From positions 1 through 64,000 of the forward strand of contig NZ_CBFHLV010000011.1 in assembly GCF_965656765.1 (NCBI RefSeq): a stretch of DNA of 64,000 bases, in the 5' to 3' direction. Within the stretch, counting starts at the first letter, position 1, and every line of letters starts with the position of its first letter. The stretch is from Marivita sp965656765. Lineage in GTDB: Bacteria; Pseudomonadota; Alphaproteobacteria; Rhodobacterales; Rhodobacteraceae. The notes beneath the pieces are model-generated. The model saw nothing but the letters and a program-made list of their open reading frames with translations. It searched no databases and was not told the DNA's origin. Below, piece after piece: positions 25,441 through 34,817 of the stretch. A program made the position numbers and the translations under genes.

Positions 25441-26136
25441 ATGAGCATTGTTCTGCATTACGCACCTGACAACGCGTCATTGGTCGTTCGACTGGTGCTC
25501 GAAGAACTGCGCGTCCCTTACACTACTGCGCTCGTGGATCGCAGCGCGACTGCGCAGCATAGTACCGCCTACAAGCGCCTAAACCCGGTCGGGCGCATTC
25601 CTGCACTGGACACGCCCCACGGCTCGATATTTGAAACCGCCGCGATCTGCCTTTGGCTTGCTGATCAGCATCGGGACGCGGTTGTCTTGTCACCTTCGTT
25701 GATCGACCCCGCCCGAGAACGGTTTCTAAGCTGGCTGTTTTATCTGTCCAATACTGTGCATGCAGAAATGCGCACGCTGTTCTATCCAGCCAATGCTGTG
25801 GGCGCAGACCCGACTGCGCAAGAGGCGTTGGCCACACACACCAAGGCCAGCCTTACTGCGCATTTCGACATGCTGAACACGCAATATGCGAGGCCTTTAG
25901 AGACACCAACGGTATGTGACATCTATCTGATAGTGCTGTTGCGTTGGCCTGCGCTTTATCCGATCAGAGCCGACCGCTCGTGGTTCAACCTTCTCCGCTG
26001 GCCAGCATTACACGCTCTTGCCCAACAGATAGAGGCGCGCGACAGTGTTGTGACCGCCGCATTGGCAGAGGGTCTTGGCCCAACGCCATTTTCCGATCCT
26101 CATCCGGCCACGCCACCTGAAGGGAGCGCGCTTTAG
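25441..26136 (+). CDS. glutathione S-transferase family protein
   Basis: 231 residues from the ATG at 25441. The N-terminal thioredoxin-like domain runs to about residue 80 and carries the cis-proline motif GRIPALDTPHG and the SIFETAAICLWLAD (E-T/S) glutathione-binding segment; the C-terminal helical domain follows. Likely cytosolic and glutathione-conjugating or reducing; substrate unknown. The sdaA start lies two bases after the stop, so they are one transcription unit. A longer frame to 25315 precedes the domain and is rejected. Confidence 0.85.
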   Translation: MSIVLHYAPDNASLVVRLVLEELRVPYTTALVDRSATAQHSTAYKRLNPVGRIPALDTPHGSIFETAAICLWLADQHRDAVVLSPSLIDPARERFLSWLFYLSNTVHAEMRTLFYPANAVGADPTAQEALATHTKASLTAHFDMLNTQYARPLETPTVCDIYLIVLLRWPALYPIRADRSWFNLLRWPALHALAQQIEARDSVVTAALAEGLGPTPFSDPHPATPPEGSAL

Positions 26137-26138
26137 CT

Positions 26139-27512
26139 ATGTTTTTGTCTGTCTTCGACATGTTCAAGGTCGGCATCGGTCCGTCCTCTAGTCACACGAT
26201 GGGTCCGATGGTTGCGGCGGCGCGGTTTCTGGACCGCCTCCGTGCCGCACCGTTCAAAACGGCGGGTGTCAAAGCCTCGTTGCACGGCTCGCTTGCCTTT
26301 ACAGGGGTCGGCCACGCCACTGATCGCGCGACCATTCTTGGCCTCGACGGGTTTGTGCCGGAAACCTATGATCGCGACAAAGCGGATGCTGCCATGACCC
26401 GCATCGCGACCACCAAAACCGTGACGCCCCACGGCCTTCCCGTTCTCCGCTTTGATCCGCAAGCCGACCTGACATTCGATTTCGGCCCAAACCTGCCGGG
26501 CCACGCCAATGGAATGATCCTGAGCGCGACTGACGCTCAAGGCGACGTGATCTTGCAAGAGACCTATTATTCGATAGGTGGCGGCTTTGTGATGACACAG
26601 ACCGAACTGGACGCAGGCAAAGATACTGATGATGGCATCCCTGTCCCGCATCCGTTCAAATCGGCGGCCGAAATGCTTGAGATGGCAAACGCCTCGGGTT
26701 TGAGCATTGCCGACATGAAGCGCGCCAATGAACTGTCGCGCAGGTCAGTCAGCGATCTGGACACCGGGATCCGCAGGTTGTGGCAGGTGATGAACGATTG
26801 CATCGACCGAGGGTTAGAGAATGATGGAATTTTGCCCGGCGGACTGAACGTCAAACGGCGCGCGAGAGGGATTCACGAGAAACTGCTGGCCGAACGGGGA
26901 ATGAACCTGACGCCACCGCACACTATCAATGATTGGATGAGCGTCTACGCGATGGCGGTTAACGAGGAAAACGCCGCCGGTGGTCAGGTTGTCACAGCAC
27001 CCACAAACGGGGCCGCCGGGGTAGTGCCCGCGACAATCCGCTATTGGCTGGATCATGTTCCCGGTGCGACCCAATCCCGGGTGCCTGAATTCCTGCTGAC
27101 CGCCGCCGCGATCGGCGGGCTGGTCAAATTCAATGCATCCATCAGCGGGGCTGAGGCCGGATGTCAGGCCGAGGTCGGCAGCGCCAGCGCGATGGCCTCC
27201 GCCGGACTGTGCGCCGTGCTAGGCGGCACAGCGGAACAGATTGAAAATGCCGCTGAAATCGCGCTTGAGCATCATCTTGGGATGACCTGCGATCCGGTCA
27301 AAGGCTTGGTCCAAGTACCCTGTATAGAACGCAACGGCCTTGGCGCGATCAAAGCAGTCAGCGCGGCAAGCCTCGCCCTGCGCGGCGACGGCACGCATTT
27401 TGTCCCACTTGATTCGGCGATTGAGACCATGCGCCAGACCGGAGTGGACATGCACGAGAAGTACAAGGAGACCTCTCTCGGGGGCTTGGCCGTAAACATT
27501 CCAAACTGTTAA
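26139..27512 (+). CDS. sdaA: L-serine ammonia-lyase (iron-sulfur, single chain)
   Basis: Deaminates L-serine to pyruvate using a [4Fe-4S] cluster. 457 residues; N-terminal beta domain with FKVGIGPSSSHTMGPM, then the alpha domain with TAPTNGAAGVVPA and cluster cysteines near residues 345 (GAEAGCQAEVG), 385 (GMTCDPVKG) and 396 (VQVPCIERNG). The catalytic start MFLSVFDMFKVGIGPSSSH sits two bases after the GST stop. In the family this oxygen-sensitive enzyme controls serine level; regulation here is not visible. Confidence 0.94.
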   Translation: MFLSVFDMFKVGIGPSSSHTMGPMVAAARFLDRLRAAPFKTAGVKASLHGSLAFTGVGHATDRATILGLDGFVPETYDRDKADAAMTRIATTKTVTPHGLPVLRFDPQADLTFDFGPNLPGHANGMILSATDAQGDVILQETYYSIGGGFVMTQTELDAGKDTDDGIPVPHPFKSAAEMLEMANASGLSIADMKRANELSRRSVSDLDTGIRRLWQVMNDCIDRGLENDGILPGGLNVKRRARGIHEKLLAERGMNLTPPHTINDWMSVYAMAVNEENAAGGQVVTAPTNGAAGVVPATIRYWLDHVPGATQSRVPEFLLTAAAIGGLVKFNASISGAEAGCQAEVGSASAMASAGLCAVLGGTAEQIENAAEIALEHHLGMTCDPVKGLVQVPCIERNGLGAIKAVSAASLALRGDGTHFVPLDSAIETMRQTGVDMHEKYKETSLGGLAVNIPNC

Positions 27513-27612
27513 GACCAATACAACATTCAACTTTTCGGCCCGGTTAAGCAGACGTTAGTCAAGGCAAAAGGAGAGCGTTGACAGGAAAACTCAACCAAGA
27601 GTAGCGTTGCGC

Positions 27613-28557
27613 ATGACTGGAGACCGCCCCACCCTTGGTATAGCGCTCATGCTAGGCTTTTGCCTCGTGGCTCCTATGGGGGATGCAGTTGCGAAACTCT
27701 TGTCGGGCAAGGTCGCACTTGGACAGCTTGTGTTCGTTCGCTTCGCGGTTCAAGTGGTTCTCCTGATCCCGATCATCGCGATGACAGGGCGGCTTTGGCG
27801 GATGAACGGCCGCGTCTTCGGCCTGGCCTTGCTACGAACGGTTATGCACATCTTGGGCATCGGGATGATGGTGTCGGCGCTCAATTACTTGCCCTTGGCA
27901 GATGCGATTGCGATTGCTTTCGTAATGCCATTTATCATGCTTTTGCTCGGCCATTACGTTCTTGGCGAAGAGGTTGGCATTCGCCGGATGGTCGCTTGTG
28001 CCATCGGCTTTTTCGGCACGCTTCTTGTGATTCAGCCGTCCTTTCAGGAAGTCGGTTGGCCTGCCCTTCTGCCACTGGGCGTAGCGTTGAACTTCGCCCT
28101 GTTCATGTTGGTGACCCGCAAGATCGCCAAAGAAACCGATCCCATCGGCCTACAAGCGGTGTCGGGCGTGATGGCCATCGTCATAATGTTCCCAGTCATC
28201 TTCTTGGTGCCGGAACAAGCAGCACCCGTTCTTGCATGGGACACTGCGCTGCCGACAAGCACGTGGATGCTGCTTTTATCCATCGGTCTGCTGGGAACGC
28301 TGGCGCATCTGCTGATGACGTGGTCGCTGCGCTATGCCCCTTCGGCGACAGTTGCGCCGATGCAGTATCTTGAAATCCCGATTGCAACGATCATCGGTTT
28401 TGCTGTGTTCGGCGATCTGCCGAATACAATGGCCTCGATCGGCATCGCCATTGTCGTCGCGTCCGGGCTTTACATCGTATTTAGAGAGCAGGCCACAAGC
28501 CGTCGGCCTGCGCCAGCGCCTGTTCAAGAGCGGTCCTTTCAGACAGCGGCAGAATGA
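27613..28557 (+). CDS. DMT superfamily (EamA) transporter
   Basis: 314 residues with ten helices in two EamA repeats; inner-membrane exporter of unknown substrate. ATG 27613 is chosen; a TTG two codons earlier (27607) is better spaced from the weak AAGAG site, so the start is uncertain by two residues. The tail is rich in glutamine, arginine and proline. The last 77 bp are shared with the 3' end of the opposing thiamine pyrophosphokinase gene. Confidence 0.87.
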   Translation: MTGDRPTLGIALMLGFCLVAPMGDAVAKLLSGKVALGQLVFVRFAVQVVLLIPIIAMTGRLWRMNGRVFGLALLRTVMHILGIGMMVSALNYLPLADAIAIAFVMPFIMLLLGHYVLGEEVGIRRMVACAIGFFGTLLVIQPSFQEVGWPALLPLGVALNFALFMLVTRKIAKETDPIGLQAVSGVMAIVIMFPVIFLVPEQAAPVLAWDTALPTSTWMLLLSIGLLGTLAHLLMTWSLRYAPSATVAPMQYLEIPIATIIGFAVFGDLPNTMASIGIAIVVASGLYIVFREQATSRRPAPAPVQERSFQTAAE

Positions 28558-29164
28558 TCAACAATCCTGGCCCATCGACCGTCAGCGACACTTTCCCATT
28601 GGCCCGGTTTGACGTGCCAACGCGCTCTGCAGGAGACAATTCCAGCCCGTCAATCGGCCAATGCAGGCCGATGGACGTCCCGGAAACCTGGCGCAGCGGA
28701 TAGAGCGAAACGCGTGTTCCTGCGACAACGTCCAGTGCGATCTGCGGTGGCAAATGCGCCACCACATCATTTTCCCCAACCAGTACGATGGCCCGATCCG
28801 GATAGCGCGTCAGCACCGTCATCGCCGCCATTAAGTGGTCAACTTGCCCGCCCAGAAAACCGATCCCGATGATCAGCGGCGCAGAGATCGACCGTACAGC
28901 CTTGTCAAAATCAGTGCTGTTCTGCTCTTCGATCCGGTGCACTGCAGCGTCTGGCATGGCAGCCAATGTGGCATCAGACACCGAATCAAGATCTCCGATC
29001 ACCGCGTCCGGCAACCGCCCCACGGCCCGCACCCAATCGGCACCGCTGTCAGCGGCGACCACGATCTGAGCTTCATCCAATAGCTGCCGAAGCTGCTTAT
29101 TGTCGCCATGGGCGCCACCAACCAACAAAACTGGTTCTTGCGAGAAAACAATTGCGCGATTCAT
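28481..29164 (-). CDS. thiamine diphosphokinase
   Basis: 227-residue enzyme of the Thi80/ThiN family that makes thiamine diphosphate from thiamine and ATP. The N-terminal catalytic domain has LVGGAHGD, VAADSGADW and DAVIGDLDSV (magnesium/ATP site), then STDFDKAVR and GFLGGQVDHLMAA; the C-terminal thiamine-binding beta domain follows. In Rhodobacteraceae it normally lies alone, and no thi genes are near. The 3' end overlaps the converging EamA gene by 77 bp. Confidence 0.88.
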   Translation of the reverse strand: MNRAIVFSQEPVLLVGGAHGDNKQLRQLLDEAQIVVAADSGADWVRAVGRLPDAVIGDLDSVSDATLAAMPDAAVHRIEEQNSTDFDKAVRSISAPLIIGIGFLGGQVDHLMAAMTVLTRYPDRAIVLVGENDVVAHLPPQIALDVVAGTRVSLYPLRQVSGTSIGLHWPIDGLELSPAERVGTSNRANGKVSLTVDGPGLLIILPLSERTALEQALAQADGLWPAL

Positions 29165-29303
29165 GCGAGATTAATGACGAAAGGCGAAACAGATCACAAT
29201 CAGGTCATGAAATGATACCGTGAGGGGCACAGATTCGATGCGCTTTGGTCTTGGTAAACATGCTAGCAAAACCAACGCAGAATTTTGGAAAGCGGGTGAT
29301 AGT

Positions 29304-31673
29304 ATGGTGAGTTCAAACAAGATACTCACGGTATCCTACGGTACCTTCTCATGTACGCTCGAAGGGTTCGACAATTCCTTCGACACCATGAAAGCGATTG
29401 CGGAGTATTTCCGTGATCTCGCTCAGGATGACAGATACTTTGGGGCCGAACCACCCACCCCGGACGCAGAAATGTTGGCACGGATCGCTGAACGCGAGAT
29501 CGAACGCCGCGTCGAAGCGCGCTTTGAAAAAGGCAATTTGGTTCTGCGTCCAACCGATGATGCCGAGACGCCGCATGGGGATGTCGCGCCGAAATCGTCG
29601 ATGGATGCAGCCCTGATGGGCGCGACAGCTGGAGCGGCTGCCACCGCACTGGCTGTCGCGGACCCACAGGATACAGGTCTCGATCTGACCCTTGATCAGT
29701 CTGAAGACAGTTCCGCCGCACTGGATGACATGACTGTCGACGAACAGGCACACGAGGCTGAGGACGTCGATCTGGATTTGGACGATTCGTCTGTCGACCT
29801 GTCCAACGTTGATCTGTCACTGGCGGATGCAGACGATATCACCGTCAGCGCCGATGACGTGCTGGATTACGAAGACGACGCACCGGCGGATTCCAGCATC
29901 GACGACCTGATCGCGGAACAAGGTGTGAAAGCCAACCTCCAAGCCGAAGCCGATATACAGGAGGCGCGCGACGCAGCCGAACAAGCTGAGGCCGAAATCG
30001 TGGCGGAAGGCGCCCCCGCTGCATCTGATAGCGTTGCCGACAAACTTCAGCGCATCCGCGCCGTGGTCGCTGCAAAATCGCAAGCCGTTCCTGAATACAT
30101 AGAAGACGAACACGCCATGTCCGGCCCGGACGGCGACGGTATTGACGAAAACGATGCCATCGATGCTGACGAGGGTGCCAGCCTGGAAGACAATCTTTTT
30201 GCCGACACTATCGCGGCTGTGGTTGCGGATCAGGTCGATGCGGAAGATGACGCAGACGAATTCTTCCTTTCCGACGTGTCTGACGACGAAGAACAATTTG
30301 AAATTCCGACTGCTCCTGAAGCAGATGCCAGTGACGACACGCAAAGTGAACTCGAAGCCCTCCGCGCCAAAGTCGCAGAGCTTGAGGCGCTGAGCGCAGC
30401 AAACCAAGCGGCTGATATTTCTGACGTGAAAGCCACAGAAGACGACATTGAAGACGACGAAGATGATTTGGATTTCCTTGGTCAGGATGAGGAAGACGAG
30501 GATGATCTCGAACTCTTTGCCGAAGACGACGGGGAAGAAGACGACGTCGCTGCGGAAACTGCCGATGCTCCGCTGATGCTTAGCGAAGAGCTTGCCGTTG
30601 ATGAGGAAGACGCGCCGGAACCAATCGTCGCCCGCGTCGGCAAAGCAAAACGCGCAGACGTTGACGCCGCGCTCGCCTCAGGCGATATCGAAGAATACGA
30701 CGATGAGGACGAAGACGACGCAACCTTCGTCGCCGCAAGCCCGGTTCCCGGCCTCGAAGACAGTTCGCTCACCCCCGAGCAAGAAGCAGAACTGGCCCGT
30801 GAACTGGCCGATTTGCATGCCGAGATCGAGCGGGATTCCGACTGGAACTTCGAAGACGAGGATGACGATGACCTTGACGCATTCGAGGACACGCCCGTCC
30901 TATCCGAAGCAGATGAGCTCGCAGCGAACGCCAGTATCCGAAAAGCGGTAAAACTGACCAGCCCGGCTCGCGCCATGCTGACCGACACGTCTATCGAAGA
31001 AGACGACGACTCTGTTGGCCGGCTGGCCGACAAAACCGAAACCGAAATGGACGAACCCGAAGGCAACCGCCGCCGCAGCGCCATCGCGCACCTGCGTGCC
31101 GCCGTTGCAGCGACCAAAGCAGACCGCATCCTTGGTCTTGGCAAAAAGGCCGTGGACGAAGAAGTGCCTTATCGCGAAGATCTTGCCGATGCCGTGCGCC
31201 CGCGCCGTCCCAAGATCACCGAAGCCCGGTCTGAGCGCCCAGCTCCGGTGCGCTCGGCACCTTTGAAACTCGTTGCAGAACAGCGGATTGATGTCGACGC
31301 AGACAATGGCACTTCACCGGTTCGCCCGCGCCGTGTTGTGCGTAGCGCCGAGGCTGTTGATACCGCCGACACGATGACAGGCAACGACACCGGATTTGCC
31401 GAATTCGCCGAAAACCAAGGCGCCCATACATTGCCAGAGCTACTTGAAGCAGCGGCATCGTATATGTCTTTTGTCGAAGGTCGCGATCAGTTCTCGCGCC
31501 CACAATTGATGACCAAACTGCATCAGGCCGAAGGTGAGGCAAGCTCGCGCGAAGAACGTTTGCGCAGCTTTGGTCAGCTTCTGCGCGAAGGCAAGATTGA
31601 GAAGAAAGGCGGCGGACGTTTTGCTGCGTCAGAAAGCATTGGGTTCAAACCCGATGAACGCGCAGCAGGCTAA
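29304..31673 (+). CDS. long acidic, largely disordered protein of unknown function
   Basis: 789 residues from ATG 29304; another ATG at 29238 would add 22 residues. Three parts are visible: an N-terminal folded region (about 1-95) starting MVSSNKILTVSYGTFS; a central stretch of over 500 residues dominated by aspartate, glutamate and alanine with runs such as DDEDDLDFLGQDEEDEDD; and a basic region (about 590-700) with many KKAVDEE/RPRRPK pieces before a folded C-terminal helix bundle (about 710-789, LPELLEAAASYMSFVEGRD). No signal or membrane segment. I recall related proteins across roseobacters but no function. A strong terminator follows. Confidence 0.8.
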   Translation: MVSSNKILTVSYGTFSCTLEGFDNSFDTMKAIAEYFRDLAQDDRYFGAEPPTPDAEMLARIAEREIERRVEARFEKGNLVLRPTDDAETPHGDVAPKSSMDAALMGATAGAAATALAVADPQDTGLDLTLDQSEDSSAALDDMTVDEQAHEAEDVDLDLDDSSVDLSNVDLSLADADDITVSADDVLDYEDDAPADSSIDDLIAEQGVKANLQAEADIQEARDAAEQAEAEIVAEGAPAASDSVADKLQRIRAVVAAKSQAVPEYIEDEHAMSGPDGDGIDENDAIDADEGASLEDNLFADTIAAVVADQVDAEDDADEFFLSDVSDDEEQFEIPTAPEADASDDTQSELEALRAKVAELEALSAANQAADISDVKATEDDIEDDEDDLDFLGQDEEDEDDLELFAEDDGEEDDVAAETADAPLMLSEELAVDEEDAPEPIVARVGKAKRADVDAALASGDIEEYDDEDEDDATFVAASPVPGLEDSSLTPEQEAELARELADLHAEIERDSDWNFEDEDDDDLDAFEDTPVLSEADELAANASIRKAVKLTSPARAMLTDTSIEEDDDSVGRLADKTETEMDEPEGNRRRSAIAHLRAAVAATKADRILGLGKKAVDEEVPYREDLADAVRPRRPKITEARSERPAPVRSAPLKLVAEQRIDVDADNGTSPVRPRRVVRSAEAVDTADTMTGNDTGFAEFAENQGAHTLPELLEAAASYMSFVEGRDQFSRPQLMTKLHQAEGEASSREERLRSFGQLLREGKIEKKGGGRFAASESIGFKPDERAAG

Positions 31674-31695
31674 AACCTGCCAGTCGGAAAACAAA

Positions 31696-31725
31696 AAAGG
31701 TCGGACCCAGCGGTCCGACCTTTTT
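31696..31725 (+). terminator. Rho-independent terminator of the acidic-protein gene
   Basis: GGTCGGACC pairs with GGTCCGACC around CAGC, preceded by A-run and followed by TTTTT, 22 bp after the stop. It may also serve the opposing DUF2842/purA unit. Confidence 0.92.
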
Positions 31726-31775
31726 CGTTGTCTCATCAACATGGAATTGCGAAACGGTCAATCAACGCCCAAGGG

Positions 31776-31997
31776 TCAATCTTCAGCATCAGGATCAGGT
31801 TGCCCAATGCCTTTGAAGACAAACTTAAACGGAAACGCCCACAATATTCCCAACAGCACATAGACCAACAGCTCGACCGCGAAGGACGGTCGATCCAACA
31901 AATTGATCACGGTCACACAGGCGACAACATACGCGGGTAACCCCACCAGCAAGATCACCAATGACCATCGTTTGCGTGCCTTATAGCTCAGCGCCAT
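31776..31997 (-). CDS. DUF2842 family small membrane protein
   Basis: 73 residues with two membrane helices (about 12-32 and 42-60), a basic N terminus MALSYKARKRW and the FPFKFVFKGIGQPDP tail typical of DUF2842, a family largely restricted to Alphaproteobacteria. Function unknown. It follows purA 16 bp downstream and is probably cotranscribed. Confidence 0.85.
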   Translation of the reverse strand: MALSYKARKRWSLVILLVGLPAYVVACVTVINLLDRPSFAVELLVYVLLGILWAFPFKFVFKGIGQPDPDAED

Positions 31998-32013
31998 CCG
32001 CGCCCCCTTTTGC

Positions 32014-33309
<1,296 letters not shown>

Positions 33310-33556
33310 GTCTTTAGACCTTTGCTGGAGTTCCATCCGTCAAACCGGCGCCCGTATAGAGTGCAATCCGAACCGTGGGAACCGGTTTTCCAACCAAATT
33401 GCGCCAACGGCCAAAAAAAGCACCTTGCACAGCCAGACGTCGGCCTTGGCCTGCTTGTTTGCCACAGCCAACACCTGATCCGACCTGCACCCTCTGGACA
33501 GTTCTGCCCGCCTAAGGCCAACTGCCCTAAACAACACAAATGAAAGGCCAGACGAC

Positions 33557-33952
33557 ATGGGATTTCTGCTACGCTGGCTCTTTGCCTTTTGCCTTGTCGC
33601 TGCGACCTACAACCCGACACCATACAACTTCGTCCGCTGGGCGATGACCGACGGTCAGGAACAATTATCCATCACCGTCCTGATCGGGCTGATACTGTTG
33701 GTGTGCTACATAATTTACCTCAGAGCGACACTCCGGTCTATCGGAGCGTTTGGCATGGCTTTGATCCTTGCCCTTGTCGGCGCGCTGCTTTGGGTCGCTT
33801 TCGATTTCGGGCTTCTTGACCTGCAAAACCGGAACCTGACGGTTTGGATTGGCATTTTCGCCCTATCGCTGGTTTTGGGCATCGGCCTTAGCTGGTCCAT
33901 CGTGCGCCGTAAACTATCAGGTCAGGCAGACGTGGATGACGTTGAAGAATAA
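33557..33952 (+). CDS. DUF6524-type small membrane protein
   Basis: 131 residues with four predicted membrane helices. The N terminus (MGFLLRWLFAFCLVAATYNP) and the following YNFVRW segment are those of a group of short inner-membrane proteins which I believe carry the name DUF6524. No catalytic motif; function unknown. The last residues are acidic (DVDDVEE). It stands alone, divergent from purA across 247 bp with no other recognisable gene. Confidence 0.7.
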   Translation: MGFLLRWLFAFCLVAATYNPTPYNFVRWAMTDGQEQLSITVLIGLILLVCYIIYLRATLRSIGAFGMALILALVGALLWVAFDFGLLDLQNRNLTVWIGIFALSLVLGIGLSWSIVRRKLSGQADVDDVEE

Positions 33953-34216
33953 TCGCGTCTTCTTTTTCGAAATATGCTACCAAATCGCCAACCAAAAGCA
34001 CCCCCTCCGGATAATACACAACCAAAGGCACATACTCCGATCCGAGAGCGGGGCCCGGCGGACCTGCCCGAGACTTACCAGCGCGCGCCAGCGCACAAAG
34101 TGACAACCTGATTGATGGCCCAACAAACACCGGTGATCTGATCGACCATCACGGGTTGCACGATGCGCCACTTGGCCTTAGATACCCCCCATTCACGAAA
34201 GGCATCCGGGACAGCC

Positions 34217-34594
34217 ATGGAAAACGTCGTTCTCATCATCCATCTTCTTCTCGCGCTCTCGCTGATTGGCGTCGTGCTACTTCAGCGGTCCGATGGCGGT
34301 GGACTTGGCGCCATGGGTGGCGGCGGCGGCGGCGGCTCGGTCAGCACCCGAAGCGCGGCCACTGGCCTTGGTAAACTCACATGGGTTCTTGCGATTGCGT
34401 TCATCTGCACGTCGCTGACCCTTACTGTGATTGCTGCGCAAAACGCCTCGGGCAGTTCGATAATGGATCGGTTGACCACAGGTGGTGACGCGCCGGCCGA
34501 AGAAACCGGCACCGATGCGCTCGACGCAGACGGCCTTCTGCCACCACCTTCCTCGACGAACACGGACGCACCATTGGTGCCGCGCGCCGATTAA
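34217..34594 (+). CDS. secG: protein translocase subunit SecG
   Basis: 125-residue subunit of the SecYEG channel in the inner membrane. Two helices (about 3-22 and 52-72) are separated by the glycine-rich LQRSDGGGLGAMGGGGGGG loop that marks SecG; the C-terminal 50 residues are acidic/proline-rich and poorly conserved. Start ATG 34217; the longer frame to 34163 is rejected because SecG starts with the first helix. A terminator lies 20 bp after the stop, then pyrG. Confidence 0.93.
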   Translation: MENVVLIIHLLLALSLIGVVLLQRSDGGGLGAMGGGGGGGSVSTRSAATGLGKLTWVLAIAFICTSLTLTVIAAQNASGSSIMDRLTTGGDAPAEETGTDALDADGLLPPPSSTNTDAPLVPRAD

Positions 34595-34614
34595 CGCACG
34601 TACGGTCTGAACGG

Positions 34615-34645
34615 ACGCGCGGTCCACTTGGTCCGCGCGTTTTTC
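34615..34645 (+). terminator. Rho-independent terminator of secG
   Basis: ACGCGCGG pairs with CCGCGCGT (continued by CC/GG beyond a T-T mismatch) and is followed by TTTTT and TTCT. Confidence 0.9.
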
Positions 34646-34817
34646 TTTGTGCCAAAGGTCCACCATCCCTTGAGGCGCGTTTATCTGACGTAACATCATC
34701 TGGGGTTCGGCCTTGCGTTTTGTCGCCGAATCCTCTACCGGTCAAATCCCGTGATGCTGTGCACCGAAGGCTGCGCAGATTGCATGATTTGCAGCACTTC
34801 GCGGGAGGTTTCCACAC

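Noticed and set aside
27576..27611. TTGACA before the EamA gene at 27613 as a -35 box
   Set aside because: No -10 element at the proper distance; kept only as a weak possibility, not as a feature.
30482..31144. Serine-rich minus-strand frame inside the acidic-protein gene
   Set aside because: Reverse complement of Asp/Glu codons gives serine-rich text; no start site or motif.
33888..34130. Minus-strand 80-codon frame between DUF6524 and secG genes
   Set aside because: It overlaps the DUF6524 coding end, has no ribosome site, and I know no homologue. The 264-bp gap otherwise holds nothing I recognise except a probable promoter for secG.
34681..34800. Region with tRNA-like text (GGTTCGGCC..GCCGAATCC) before pyrG
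   Set aside because: It does not fold into a cloverleaf, has no anticodon stem or CCA; likely only a leader of pyrG.
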